Assembly: GCA_946408865.1 (NCBI GenBank)
Contig: CAMJTZ010000014.1
Location: 1-22,737, forward strand
Source of the DNA: an uncultured Clostridia bacterium
GTDB taxonomy: Bacteria; Bacillota_A; Clostridia; Christensenellales; Aristaeellaceae
DNA length: 22,737 nt
Direction: 5' to 3'
Of the stretch, positions 1 through 7,891 are shown in pieces. Below the pieces are notes generated by a model that did not search any database, had not been told where the DNA came from, and saw only the letters and a list, made by a program, of their open reading frames with translations. Both the position numbers and the translations under genes were made by a program. The number at the start of each line of letters is the position of its first letter. The first letter of the stretch is position 1.

Positions 1-551
1 AGCTCTTCCTCGAGCGCGATCCCCACGGCAACGTGCAGGTTTCCCTGATCGAGTCCGAAAAGCTCTTCTCCGAAATGGTGAAGGCGGAGCTGGCCAAGCG
101 CAAGGCCGCCGGCACCTACAAGGGCAAGTTCGGAACGCAGCATCACTTCTTCGGCTATGAAGGCCGCTGCGCTTTCCCCTCCAACTTCGACGCCGACTAC
201 TGCTACTCCCTGGGCTACAACGCCTTCATGCTGATCCAGTACGGCTATACCGGCTATCTTTCCAAGGTTTCCAACATCTCCCGCCCCGCGGAAGAGTGGG
301 TGGCCGGCGGAATGCCCATCACCAAGATGATGAACATGGAACGCCGCAACGGCGAGGACAAGCCCGTGATCCGCAAGGCGCTGGTGGAACTCGACGGCGC
401 GCCCTTCAAGTACTTCGAGGCGCACAGGGACGAGTGGGCCGTGAAGACCTGTTTCACCTATCCCGGCGCGATCCAGTACTTCGGACCGGCCTCCGTCTGC
501 GACGTGACCACCCGGACCCTGGCCCTGGAAAAGGGACAGAAGATCGACTGA
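1..551 (+). CDS. pfp: Diphosphate-fructose-6-phosphate 1-phosphotransferase, C-terminal part (5' truncated by window edge)
   Basis: This is the C-terminal ~183 residues of a PPi-dependent phosphofructokinase, which reversibly phosphorylates fructose 6-phosphate with pyrophosphate in glycolysis/gluconeogenesis in the cytosol. The reading frame is open from base 3, before the GTG at 33, so the gene begins outside the window. Recognition rests on family-typical stretches: a [11 protein letters not shown] segment, [19 protein letters not shown] and [18 protein letters not shown], found in the long (plant beta-subunit/spirochaete-like) PFP subfamily. The catalytic PPi-binding region (GGDD/PKTIDND type) lies upstream and cannot be inspected. 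The gene ends at TGA 549-551 and is followed at once by a 16-bp terminator stem. Family assignment is firm; the exact metal and phosphate donor preference is inferred from the family. Confidence 0.9.
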   Translation, partial: LFLERDPHGNVQVSLIESEKLFSEMVKAELAKRKAAGTYKGKFGTQHHFFGYEGRCAFPSNFDADYCYSLGYNAFMLIQYGYTGYLSKVSNISRPAEEWVAGGMPITKMMNMERRNGEDKPVIRKALVELDGAPFKYFEAHRDEWAVKTCFTYPGAIQYFGPASVCDVTTRTLALEKGQKID

Positions 552-562
552 TTCCCGGAAAT

Positions 563-603
563 GCAAAAAGAAACAGGCTCCATGCGGGCCTGTTTCTTTT
601 TGC
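563..603. terminator. Bidirectional intrinsic terminator
   Basis: Perfect 16-bp inverted repeat: arm 563-578 (GCAAAAAGAAACAGGC) and arm 588-603, with a 9-nt loop. The A-run at the foot of one arm becomes a T-run at the foot of the other, so it can terminate both the pfp gene (+) and the convergent membrane-protein gene (-). Confidence 0.9.
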
Positions 604-618
604 TGTGAGAAGCCGCCT

Positions 619-1590
619 TTACGCGAGCTCCGAATGCAGCTTCTTAAACTTCTTGGACTTGGCGTCCAGCGCGGCGAAGGATTCCTCCGAGGGGATGTCC
701 TTGATGCCGGAGGCGATGTAGTTCCGCAGCACGCCGATGAGCACGTAGGGCCGGATGAACACGGAATGGATGATGGACCACATGATGACGCCGACCAGGA
801 CGGCCACGGCGATGATCAGGGTGTTCGGATCCTTCAGGAAATCCGGGATCTTCGAGCTGTTGCGCGTGGCGGCCTCGGCGATCTCCGCGGCCAGATTGTT
901 GAACAGATCCGGGAACTGCCGGAAGATCAGGAACGCGATGCCGAAGAAGATTCCGCCGATCAGCAGCAGGGAGACGATCGCGAACACGAACACGCGGGCC
1001 ATATTCTTCGCGAAGGTTTTTCCGTGCTTGAAGAACAGCACCGCGCCCTCGCAGGTCGCCTTCGTGGATTTCACGTCCTTGCGGTAGAAAACCCAGCCCA
1101 GGCAGCAGTCGCACAGGTAGCTCACAATCGTGTTGATCACGGTGGAAATCGCGCTGCCCACCGCGTTGCCGGTGTCGCCCCCGATGGATTCGCCCAGGCG
1201 GGTGATGGCCCGGCCGATCTCGTTGAAGATGCCCTTGATGATGCCGGTCACCGCGAAGAAGGCGGCCACCGTCATGAACCGTTCCTTCACGACCCGTTTG
1301 CCTTCGCCGATGACGTCGTCCGGGAGGGTGCCTTCCGTCACGCCGCGGGTCATCATGGCGATCTGGCCGGCCTTATATTTGTAGGAAACCCAGCGCATCA
1401 TCACGACGATGATCACGATGGCGACCAGCGCGCCGACCAGCAGGCCGATCAGGCCCTTGTTCGTCGACTTGTCCGCAATCATGAAACCGGCGACGCCGCA
1501 GCCCGCCAGCACGACCATGGCCAGCAGGTCCCACACCAGCCGGCGCAGGGAAAAGCCGATGGTTTTTTTGTAAACAGCCATATTGTCCAT
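619..1590 (-). CDS. Multi-pass membrane protein of unknown function
   Basis: This 323-residue protein is not recognised. It has no signal peptide but about six hydrophobic segments, near residues 18-38, 46-66, 107-125, 146-168, 195-222 and 255-285. A Cys-rich patch (CDCC) follows the fourth. A charged, Lys-rich tail (SKKFKKLHSELA) presumably lies in the cytoplasm. The segment around KHGKTFAKNMARVFVFAI and the FIRPYVLIGVLRNYI stretch recall choline-transporter-like (CTL/SLC44) proteins, but the likeness is too weak to name a function. The ATG at 1590 is preceded by GAGGGGGA at suitable spacing; a second ATG three codons later is too far from it. A good promoter lies upstream (1641-1669). It is a single-gene transcription unit, convergent with pfp. 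Confidence 0.75.
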   Translation of the reverse strand: MDNMAVYKKTIGFSLRRLVWDLLAMVVLAGCGVAGFMIADKSTNKGLIGLLVGALVAIVIIVVMMRWVSYKYKAGQIAMMTRGVTEGTLPDDVIGEGKRVVKERFMTVAAFFAVTGIIKGIFNEIGRAITRLGESIGGDTGNAVGSAISTVINTIVSYLCDCCLGWVFYRKDVKSTKATCEGAVLFFKHGKTFAKNMARVFVFAIVSLLLIGGIFFGIAFLIFRQFPDLFNNLAAEIAEAATRNSSKIPDFLKDPNTLIIAVAVLVGVIMWSIIHSVFIRPYVLIGVLRNYIASGIKDIPSEESFAALDAKSKKFKKLHSELA

Positions 1591-1640
1591 GAAACAAAGT
1601 CCCCCTCTCAGGATACCCTGAAAAAAATAAAGTATGTGCT

Positions 1641-1669
1641 ATTATATACCACCTGCCCGGAGGATTCAA
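1641..1669 (-). promoter_or_regulatory. Sigma-A-type promoter for the membrane-protein gene
   Basis: On the minus strand, TTGAAT (1669-1664) is separated by 17 bp from a perfect TATAAT (1646-1641). The start codon is about 50 bp downstream. Confidence 0.75.
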
Positions 1670-1755
1670 CCGCGGCAGTTCCGCCCCGCAGCAAAGGCGG
1701 GAACCATTACACTTTTGTTATTATTTTCTTACAATTTTCGTTTTTGGCCCGAAAA

Positions 1756-1770
1756 TGCCAGATTCTGGCA
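1756..1770. repeat. 15-bp inverted repeat (operator-like) upstream of the SH3 gene
   Basis: TGCCAGATTCTGGCA: 7-bp arms around one central base. It sits 20 bp upstream of a candidate -35 (TTGACG, 1791), where an activator or repressor site could lie. No regulator can be assigned. Confidence 0.4.
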
Positions 1771-1790
1771 GTTGCATGCGCTTCCGGCCC

Positions 1791-1820
1791 TTGACGAAAC
1801 AAGTATCTTTACCCTAAACT
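1791..1820 (+). promoter_or_regulatory. Candidate promoter for the SH3-domain gene
   Basis: TTGACG (1791-1796), an 18-bp spacer and TAAACT (1815-1820; 4 of 6 bases of TATAAT). The SH3 gene starts 40 bp downstream. Confidence 0.45.
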
Positions 1821-1859
1821 GGGCGCACAAACAGAATTCATATCCGGAGGTGTCCAGTC

Positions 1860-2381
1860 ATGAAAATGAAGCGCTTATTTGCGTGTCTTGCGGCGCTCGT
1901 GCTGCTGATGGCGGCGGTGCCTGAAGTTGTTTTCGCGGAGACGTATGCCCGCGTGGTGATCAGCAACGATGTGCTGCATCTGCGGGAGGCGGCCAGCAGC
2001 GACAGCGCGATCCTCGGCCGTTACAGGAACGGAACCAAAGTGGAGATCCTGAGCTCCGGCAAATACTGGGCCCGGGTCCGCACCCCCGACGGCAAGGTCG
2101 GCTACATGTACAAGCAGTACCTGTCCACCTACTCTTCCGGCGACAGCGACAGCGGCAGCAGCGGCGCCTCCATCGGCACCGGAACCCGCTACATCAAGTC
2201 CGGCATCGGCCCGGTCAATATCCGCCGCTCCGCGTCCGTCAAGGCCCGCCTGCTGGACCGGCTGGAGGGCGGAACCAAGGTGACCGTGCTCTCCGCGGGC
2301 GTCAACTGGTGCCGCATCCGCTTTAACGGCAAGCGCATCGGCTGGGTCAAAACCAAATACCTGGTCAAAAACAGAAAGTAA
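1860..2381 (+). CDS. Secreted protein with two bacterial SH3 (SH3b) domains
   Basis: This 173-residue protein has an N-terminal signal peptide (MKMKRLFACLAALVLLMAAV, cleavage probably after VFA-E near residue 26). Two SH3b domains follow, about residues 31-90 and 112-170. Each shows the typical 'LHLREAAS / VNIRRSAS' beta-strand, a 'GTKVEILSSG / GTKVTVLSAG' turn and a closing 'GKVGYMYKQYL / GKRIGWVKTKYL' strand. A Gly/Ser linker (~92-107) joins them. SH3b domains usually bind peptidoglycan or cell-wall peptides, so a wall-associated binding or anchoring role is likely. No catalytic domain is present. ATG 1860 has GGAGG at 1846-1850, 9 nt upstream. It is monocistronic, followed by a strong terminator. 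Confidence 0.9.
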   Translation: MKMKRLFACLAALVLLMAAVPEVVFAETYARVVISNDVLHLREAASSDSAILGRYRNGTKVEILSSGKYWARVRTPDGKVGYMYKQYLSTYSSGDSDSGSSGASIGTGTRYIKSGIGPVNIRRSASVKARLLDRLEGGTKVTVLSAGVNWCRIRFNGKRIGWVKTKYLVKNRK

Positions 2382-2396
2382 TATCCGGAGTCTTCC

Positions 2397-2424
2397 CTGC
2401 CGGGGCACCGCCCCGGCAGTTTTT
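2397..2424 (+). terminator. Intrinsic terminator of the SH3 gene
   Basis: Perfect 10-bp stem CTGCCGGGGC (2397-2406) with GCCCCGGCAG (2410-2419), 3-nt loop, then five T residues (2420-2424). Confidence 0.9.
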
Positions 2425-2453
2425 CGTCCCCCGTTTTTTTCCGGTACTGCGGA

Positions 2454-2482
2454 TTGTTTTCTGCGGCCTGATAAGGTATGAT
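2454..2482 (+). promoter_or_regulatory. Candidate promoter of the secreted protein/ABC transporter unit
   Basis: TTGTTT (2454-2459), a 17-bp spacer and TATGAT (2477-2482), about 50 bp upstream of the chosen start at 2534. Confidence 0.5.
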
Positions 2483-2533
2483 GGGGTGGATTACCGCGGT
2501 CCCCCGGGACCGCGCCGGGAGGAATACTTTCCA

Positions 2534-3463
2534 ATGAGGAAATGGATGCGGACTTTCATCGCCGCGCTGCTGGCCGTGACCCTGTCCGCCGGAATGCTGC
2601 CCGCGGCCGCCGCGGAGAATCCGGCCGGGCGGACGGACGCTGAGATTCAGCAGACCGTCGTCACCCGTGAAGGGGAAAACAACGATTCGATCGGGAGCCT
2701 CCTGCTTGAGCTCGTGCGGCTGACGACGCGGGAGGACGTCCGGGAACTGATGCAGATCGAGGACTTTCACCTGATTGTCCACGAGGTCATTTTCAAGGTG
2801 CTTGTCTGGATGGTGGAAAACCGGCCCGTGACGATGAAGATCCTGGCGGAGCTCGGCCTCTCGGAGGAGGACCTGCGCGCCGTGGACAAAATCTGGGACA
2901 GCAGCGGGCGCATCGCGGAATCGATCCGGGAATACGGGGAATCCGAAGCCGGAAAAAAGCTTGAGGAAGAAGCCGAAGCCCTGGGAAACGATCCGGAATA
3001 CATGCAGAACCTGGTTGAACTGGTGGACCTGATCAACGAAAACACCGTCACCGGCACCCTGCAGACGCTGGACCGGCTGTTCAGCAAGCAGCAGACCGCC
3101 CCGGAGGAGGAAGCCCCCGGCGCCCTCTCCCGGGAGGCGGAAAAGCGGCAGATGGACCGGGAAAGCTTCACCGGCCAGCTCCTGACGGAGCTGCTCCGCG
3201 TGGTGGATCTGAACGCTGAAGTCAGCGACACGATTCTGAAGATCCTGAAAAACGAGCACCTGTGGGCCATGCTCCTGCAGATTACCAACGGCAGCAGGGA
3301 ACTGGACGAAGCCCTCCGGCAGGAGTTTGATTCCCTGGGAAAGGACGAGGAGGTCAACGCGTTCCTGAAGCGGCTCATCAGCGGCATGGACAAAGCCGTA
3401 GATAAAATCAGGAACCTGACTTCCGAAGATACGCAGCAGACTGAAGAGGAGGAAGCAAAGTGA
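2534..3463 (+). CDS. Secreted, all-helical protein with an internal duplication; function unknown
   Basis: This 309-residue protein has a signal peptide (MRKWMRTFIAALLAVTLSAG, cleavage near AAAA-E 28). An ATG at 2486 is in frame, but 2534 is chosen because GGGAGG (2517-2522) precedes it and the signal peptide begins there. The mature part is very acidic, rich in Leu/Glu and probably all helix. Residues 143-166 (LEEEAEALGNDPEYMQNLVE...) and 261-284 (LRQEFDSLGKDEEVNAFLKR...) match each other, and SIGSLLLELVR (52-62) matches the SFTGQLLTELLR region (211-222), so the protein looks like a diverged tandem duplication. No catalytic motif or Cys pair is visible. Its TGA overlaps the GTG of the ABC transporter gene by 4 bases, so the two are translationally coupled. 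It may be an external partner of that transporter; this is inference. Confidence 0.8.
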   Translation: MRKWMRTFIAALLAVTLSAGMLPAAAAENPAGRTDAEIQQTVVTREGENNDSIGSLLLELVRLTTREDVRELMQIEDFHLIVHEVIFKVLVWMVENRPVTMKILAELGLSEEDLRAVDKIWDSSGRIAESIREYGESEAGKKLEEEAEALGNDPEYMQNLVELVDLINENTVTGTLQTLDRLFSKQQTAPEEEAPGALSREAEKRQMDRESFTGQLLTELLRVVDLNAEVSDTILKILKNEHLWAMLLQITNGSRELDEALRQEFDSLGKDEEVNAFLKRLISGMDKAVDKIRNLTSEDTQQTEEEEAK

Positions 3464-5910
3464 GCGAAATCAATACTTCCGTACGGCCGGACGTTCCGGC
3501 CGGCCTGGTCTTTTTCGAAGCCGGGGAAAAACCCCGCCAGTACGTGATTTTTGACCGCGCGCTGATCAAAGGCCAGCAGGAAATGGACGTTTTCACCACC
3601 TCCACCCTGCAGCTGATGTATCCGTTTCTGGATCCGGAACAGCTGGAGATCCGCTATGAAGACGGAAAATGGCTCTGCAGAAACCTCAGCAAAAACGTCT
3701 TCACCTTCGTGGGCGGCAAACTGCTGCCCTGCGGGGAGGAATGCGAGCTGCAGGACAACGCCGTCCTCCGCCTGTCCAACGACCGGATGCTGACGGCGGT
3801 CTTCCTCCGCGAATTCGCCGCCTCCACGGACTGGCAGTTTATCAACATGGACGACGGGCGCCACACCGTGACCATCGAAAACGCCGCGGACGGCAGCCCC
3901 GCGGCCATGACCCTGGAATATGAGGACAGCCGCTGGGCCCTGAAGGACATCGGCGTGGACAGCCTCCTGCTCAACGGCGCGCCCGTGCGCAAAGCCGCTT
4001 CCCTGCAGTTTGACGACTGCCTGCAGATCGGCTCCACGCGCTTCGTCTTCGAGGGTTCCGGCCTGCTCTACGGCATGCACACCGTGGAGGGCGGCCTGAA
4101 CATCTCCATCGACGAGCGGACCGTCACCAATTCCATGAAGAAATACACGCTGCTGAAGGATATCCGCCTTTCCATCGAGCCGGGCAACATGGTCATGATC
4201 CTCGGCGGCAGCGGCGCCGGCAAGAGCACCTTCGTCAACGCGGTCACCGGCTACGAGAAGGCGAAGGCGACGATTACCGAGGGCAATATCGACTACTATC
4301 AGCAGTATGAACAGGTCAAGCACCGGATCGGCTTCGTGCCGCAGGACAATCTGATGCGCGAGGAGGACACCGTGCTGATGACCGTCAGCAACGCGGCGGA
4401 TCTGCGTCTGCCCTCCAACCTTTCCCCGGAGGAAAAGAAGCGGAAGGTCCGCCTCGCGCTGGAAACCTTCGGCCTTTCCGGCCGCGAGGACACACTCGTC
4501 TCCAAGCTTTCCGGCGGCCAGAAGAAGCGCCTTTCCATCTGCACGGAATTCATCGCCAGCCCGAACCTGTTCATCCTTGACGAGCCGGACTCCGGCCTCG
4601 ACGGCATCATGGCCCGCGAGCTGATGGAAAACCTGCGCCTGATCGCCTGCCAGGGCAAGATGGTGCTCGTCATCACCCACGCGCCGGACCGGGTCGCCAA
4701 CCTGTTTGACAAGGTGATCGTGCTGGCCAAGAGCACGGAGGACCAGGTCGGCCAGCTCGCCTTCTACGGCAGCATTCCGGAAGCGAAGGAATTCTTCGGC
4801 GCGGACACGCTGGAAAACGTCGTCAAGCGCATCAACGCGGTGAACGAAGGCGGCGAGGGCCGGGCGGACGAGTTTATCGGGAAATACAAGGCCTATCAGG
4901 AGGAGCAGGAGAACCGGGAGCAGGAATCCTTCCGCGAAGCCGGCGCAAAAACGTCGGACGAGATCGCGTCCGAGGCGCTGGCCAAAGTCCGCTACAAGAG
5001 CCGGGCCGAGCAGATTCCGATCTTCCTCGGCAAGCACCTGCGGATGTTCATCAACGAGGGCAACTGGACGGTGATTCCCCTCTCGGCGATCACCGCGTAC
5101 CTCGTCGTCTACGTCATCGGCAAGCGGATGTTCATCAATATGGAGGGCACGTCCTACGCGGCCTTCGCGGTCACCTCCGTCTGCCTGTGGAACGGCGTGT
5201 TCAACTCGATCCAGGTCGTCTGCAAGGAGCGCGGCATCATCAAGCGCGAGCACCGGGCCGGCCTGCACATCTCATCGTACCTCGCCTCGCACATGATTTA
5301 CCAGGCGGCGATCAGTATCATCCAGGTCATCATCTGCATCGTCATCTTCCTGGTCTTCGGCGTGCACATGCCCTCCGGCAGCGCGGTCACCGGCAGCTTC
5401 GTCCTCGACCTGGGCATCACGATGTTCCTGATCACCTACTGCTCCGCGATGCTGGGCCTGATGATCTCCTGTATTGTGCACTCGTCCATGACCGCGATGA
5501 CGATCATGCCCTTCGTGCTGATCGTCCAGCTGGTTTACGCGAACTTCATCATTCCGCTGGATAACGTCGGCCAGGCGCTGTCCAACGGCACGATCACCAA
5601 ATGGGGCATCCAGGCGGTCTGCACCGTTTCCGACTACAACGGCCAGGAATCCTCCGTGCTCCTCACCGCCCTGAACACCATGAACAACAAGGATCCGGAA
5701 AGCCTGATCTCCCGCGTGCAGAAGGTGCTCACCATCGATGAGGTGAACCACACCGTCGGCCAGCTGACCGCCTCCCAGCTGCAGAAGGAGGAGTACGTCT
5801 TCACCGCCGGCAACGTCTGGCTCAACTGGGGAATCCTCGCCGGCTTCACGCTGCTGTATGTCTTCATCGGCCTGATCTTCCTCGAGCAGATCGACCGCGA
5901 CAAGCGATAG
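3460..5910 (+). CDS. FHA-like / ABC ATPase / ABC-2 permease fusion (ABCG-type exporter)
   Basis: This 816-residue protein is a one-chain ABC half-transporter. The N-terminal ~205 residues hold two degenerate FHA-like beta domains (second one ending LQIGSTRFVFEGSGLLYG). The ATPase domain has Walker A GGSGAGKST (249-257), signature LSGGQ (350-354), Walker B LFILDEPDSGLD (D374, E375) and switch His 407. About six membrane segments follow, near 537-556, 567-588, 612-635, 648-672, 677-700 and 788-811, in the order typical of ABC-2/ABCG permeases. It probably dimerises and exports a substrate; the substrate is unknown. FHA domains bind phosphothreonine, which suggests control by Ser/Thr kinases, but the key FHA Arg/Ser/His residues are not obvious here. 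GTG 3460 is preceded by GAGGAGG and overlaps the upstream stop. Confidence 0.9.
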   Translation: MSEINTSVRPDVPAGLVFFEAGEKPRQYVIFDRALIKGQQEMDVFTTSTLQLMYPFLDPEQLEIRYEDGKWLCRNLSKNVFTFVGGKLLPCGEECELQDNAVLRLSNDRMLTAVFLREFAASTDWQFINMDDGRHTVTIENAADGSPAAMTLEYEDSRWALKDIGVDSLLLNGAPVRKAASLQFDDCLQIGSTRFVFEGSGLLYGMHTVEGGLNISIDERTVTNSMKKYTLLKDIRLSIEPGNMVMILGGSGAGKSTFVNAVTGYEKAKATITEGNIDYYQQYEQVKHRIGFVPQDNLMREEDTVLMTVSNAADLRLPSNLSPEEKKRKVRLALETFGLSGREDTLVSKLSGGQKKRLSICTEFIASPNLFILDEPDSGLDGIMARELMENLRLIACQGKMVLVITHAPDRVANLFDKVIVLAKSTEDQVGQLAFYGSIPEAKEFFGADTLENVVKRINAVNEGGEGRADEFIGKYKAYQEEQENREQESFREAGAKTSDEIASEALAKVRYKSRAEQIPIFLGKHLRMFINEGNWTVIPLSAITAYLVVYVIGKRMFINMEGTSYAAFAVTSVCLWNGVFNSIQVVCKERGIIKREHRAGLHISSYLASHMIYQAAISIIQVIICIVIFLVFGVHMPSGSAVTGSFVLDLGITMFLITYCSAMLGLMISCIVHSSMTAMTIMPFVLIVQLVYANFIIPLDNVGQALSNGTITKWGIQAVCTVSDYNGQESSVLLTALNTMNNKDPESLISRVQKVLTIDEVNHTVGQLTASQLQKEEYVFTAGNVWLNWGILAGFTLLYVFIGLIFLEQIDRDKR

Positions 5911-5929
5911 AAAAAGCAATGGAAAAAAC

Positions 5930-5968
5930 GATCCCCGGCAATCCGTTCGGACTGCCGGGGATCTTCTC
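5930..5968. terminator. Bidirectional intrinsic terminator
   Basis: Stem GATCCCCGGCA (5930-5940) with TGCCGGGGATC (5953-5963), and further pairing TCCG/CGGA inside. A T-rich tail follows on the plus strand (TTCTCTTT) and a six-T run on the minus strand, so it serves both the ABC gene and the convergent gene at 5988. Confidence 0.85.
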
Positions 5969-5987
5969 TTTCATGCGGGATACAGGA

Positions 5988-6398
5988 TTATTCCGCCGCG
6001 TTGGTCAGGGACGGAACGGCCAGCTCGAGATTTTCGATATCCAGCACCTCCACGTTGCCCTGCAGATCCTCATAGACGTACAGGATGTACCAGTAAGGCA
6101 GCGCGTCCGGATAAACCACCGTGCCCTTGCACAGGAAGGCGTAGTTGGTTCCGGCCACAACCTGGGTGCCCAGCAGCAGCACGGGCTCGTACTTCACGCC
6201 CATGAGGCCTTCCACAGCCTTGTCAAAGACCACCAGCTCGTCGGAGGTGATTTCCGTGACTTCCGCGGCAGCCCAGCTGCCGACCGCCGGACCGCCCACA
6301 GCGGGCGTTTCCTCGCCGGTCTTTTCGCCTTCCGCGCAGGCCGCGCCGATTCCGAAGAGCATCATCAGGGCCATCAGCATTGCAATCAGTTTACGCAT
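5988..6398 (-). CDS. Small secreted protein with a cystatin-like QVVAG motif
   Basis: This 136-residue protein starts with a signal peptide (MRKLIAMLMALMMLFGIGAA, likely signal peptidase I cleavage after ACA). ATG 6398 is chosen because AAGGAG sits about 10 nt upstream; an in-frame ATG at 6455 would only add residues encoded by an inverted repeat. The mature part has Gly-rich N-terminal residues (VGG..VGSW), a probable helix (~52-67), then GTQVVAGTNYAFLC at 77-90 and two predicted strands. QVVAG (79-83) followed by TNY is the papain-binding loop signature of cystatins, and the helix-then-sheet order also fits a cystatin/monellin fold. Inhibition of a cysteine protease is therefore a hypothesis; the bacterial homologues are to my knowledge uncharacterised. 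A terminator follows the gene. Confidence 0.75.
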   Translation of the reverse strand: MRKLIAMLMALMMLFGIGAACAEGEKTGEETPAVGGPAVGSWAAAEVTEITSDELVVFDKAVEGLMGVKYEPVLLLGTQVVAGTNYAFLCKGTVVYPDALPYWYILYVYEDLQGNVEVLDIENLELAVPSLTNAAE

Positions 6399-6430
6399 TT
6401 TTCTTATCTCCTTTACATTGGTTTTATATC

Positions 6431-6454
6431 TGCAGGGGCGGAATCGCCCCTGCA
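6431..6454. repeat. Perfect inverted repeat between two secreted-protein genes
   Basis: Arms TGCAGGGGCG (6431-6440) and CGCCCCTGCA (6445-6454) with a 4-nt loop. No T-run follows on either strand, so it is not a canonical terminator. On the minus strand it lies between the gene ending at 6504 and the gene starting at 6398, where it could weaken readthrough or protect a processed 3' end. Confidence 0.6.
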
Positions 6455-6503
6455 TTCCTTGATACGTCCGGCCGGCTGCGGGTGGCAGCGGTTCCGGTTT
6501 TTT

Positions 6504-7808
6504 TTACTCGCCGTCCGTGTTCACCGGGGTTTCCACCGTCACGGTGGTGGTGGTGAAGGAGGTCATCAGCGCCGCGATCTCGGGGTTCGACATCAGCTGG
6601 AAGAGGCTCTTTTGCAGTTCGGTCTGGAATTCCTGGGGCAGGGGTTCGCCGGTCATCATATCCTCGATGGTCAGCTCCGTCTTCCCTTCCTTTTCGACGG
6701 GCAGGGTCCGCTCGCCGTTCTGACCGATCTTCACGACGGCCGTGCACAGGGGCGATTCGGAATTCACGCACAGGCTGACGGTGAAGATCTGCTCCTCGCC
6801 CATCTCCGCGGTGCCGTCGAGGATCACATAGAGCTTTTCGCCCACCTGGAATCTGACGGTCGCCCGGTTGGGCACGATCACTGCGGTGATCTCCAGCTGC
6901 TGTTCGGGGAGCGTGAGGGTAATCTTCACGTCGCCGCCCGCGTTCAGCACGTTGAAGGTGCAGGCGGGAACTTCCTTGCCTTCAAAGGCGGCTTCGCCGG
7001 TCAGATAAAACTCTCCGGGCTTCGCGGTGTTGCTGTAGTAAACCGTGTTCACCGTATCCGGCAGCTTGTCCAGCGCGTCGCTGACGGACTTGCTGAGCGC
7101 CTCGGCGGAAGGAGCTTCTGCACCCGCCGCGCCGGAGAAGGTGCCGATCAGGCTGAGCACTTCCTTATCCTCGAACATCGTGTCAAAAGCGCTCTTCAGG
7201 TTTTCGCGCATCTTCGGCATATCGATATCCAGCGGGGCCTTCGTGTCGAAGGTGACGTTTTCAAACACGAATTCGCCCTGCTCCGGCGTGCCGGGAACCA
7301 TCGCGCCCATCACGGCCGTGACGAGATTCTGGATATAGGTATTCAGGTTTTCCGGCATCGCGATGCTTCCGCCGGCGGCAGCGGCGGGACCGCCGATCAG
7401 GGCGCCGATGCCCGGAATGCTGGACAGGGCCTGCTGCAGCAGCTTCTGCAGGGTCTCGCCCTTAATGGTCAGGATATAGCTGGGGATCACGGTGCTGACG
7501 ACCGCCGCGCCGCCCTCCACGGCGGCGAAGCCGGCCTTCACCGCTTCGGTCCCGTTCAGGCTCAGCGCGATCTCCGCGCCGTCCGTCAGAGCGGTCACCT
7601 TGACGCCCAGGGCGGAAAGCAGTTTGGCAGCCGCGTCCAGGCCGGCCTGCTGCTCCTCAGGCATGCCTAGGCTGCCCAGGGCGGTTTTCGCGTTTTCACT
7701 GTCCACTTTCAGCGATACGTCCACCGTCGTCGCGGACGCGGCCGCGCAGCCCAGCACCATGACCAGGGCCAGCGCCAGCGCAGCCAGTTTGCGGATCATC
7801 TTCTTCAT
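6504..7808 (-). CDS. Secreted or lipid-anchored protein of unknown function
   Basis: This 434-residue protein is not recognised. ATG 7808 is chosen over an in-frame ATG at 7871 because AAGGAGG sits just upstream and a signal peptide (MKKMIRKLAALALALVMVLG) follows. VLGC-AAASA could be read either as a weak lipobox (Cys near residue 21) or as a signal peptidase I site after ASA. The mature part is poor in Cys and alternates Ala/Gly-rich and Thr/Val-rich stretches. It looks like extended beta structure with helices, and has an acidic PPEEQ-like N-terminal part and a TTTTVTVETPVNTDGE tail. No enzyme motif is visible. It is the first gene of a possible pair with the cystatin-like gene (105 bp apart). 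Substrate-binding or envelope roles are both possible. Confidence 0.75.
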   Translation of the reverse strand: MKKMIRKLAALALALVMVLGCAAASATTVDVSLKVDSENAKTALGSLGMPEEQQAGLDAAAKLLSALGVKVTALTDGAEIALSLNGTEAVKAGFAAVEGGAAVVSTVIPSYILTIKGETLQKLLQQALSSIPGIGALIGGPAAAAGGSIAMPENLNTYIQNLVTAVMGAMVPGTPEQGEFVFENVTFDTKAPLDIDMPKMRENLKSAFDTMFEDKEVLSLIGTFSGAAGAEAPSAEALSKSVSDALDKLPDTVNTVYYSNTAKPGEFYLTGEAAFEGKEVPACTFNVLNAGGDVKITLTLPEQQLEITAVIVPNRATVRFQVGEKLYVILDGTAEMGEEQIFTVSLCVNSESPLCTAVVKIGQNGERTLPVEKEGKTELTIEDMMTGEPLPQEFQTELQKSLFQLMSNPEIAALMTSFTTTTVTVETPVNTDGE

Positions 7809-7843
7809 CTTTCTTCCTCCTTTTTCGTCTCTCATCCATAATG

Positions 7844-7855
7844 ACGAAATTTCGT
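7844..7855. repeat. 12-bp perfect palindrome in a divergent promoter region
   Basis: ACGAAATTTCGT, positioned between the start at 7808 (-) and the start at 7960 (+). Its place and symmetry suggest a dimeric-regulator operator, but no regulator is identified. Confidence 0.4.
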
Positions 7856-7891
7856 ACCTATATGTTCCCATAAATCCGGAAATTTGTACAG

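Noticed and set aside
634..1794. Long plus-strand open frame opposite the membrane-protein gene
   Set aside because: His/Asp-rich composition without motifs; the opposite strand encodes a coherent multi-helix membrane protein with promoter and ribosome binding site.
2767..5268. Very long open frame on the minus strand across the secreted protein and ABC genes
   Set aside because: Antisense to genes with clear family motifs; composition is Asp/His/Arg/Val-rich, as expected of a complementary-strand reading of GC-rich coding sequence.
5919..7670. Long plus-strand open frame after the ABC gene
   Set aside because: Reads through a bidirectional terminator and across two minus-strand signal-peptide genes with good ribosome binding sites.
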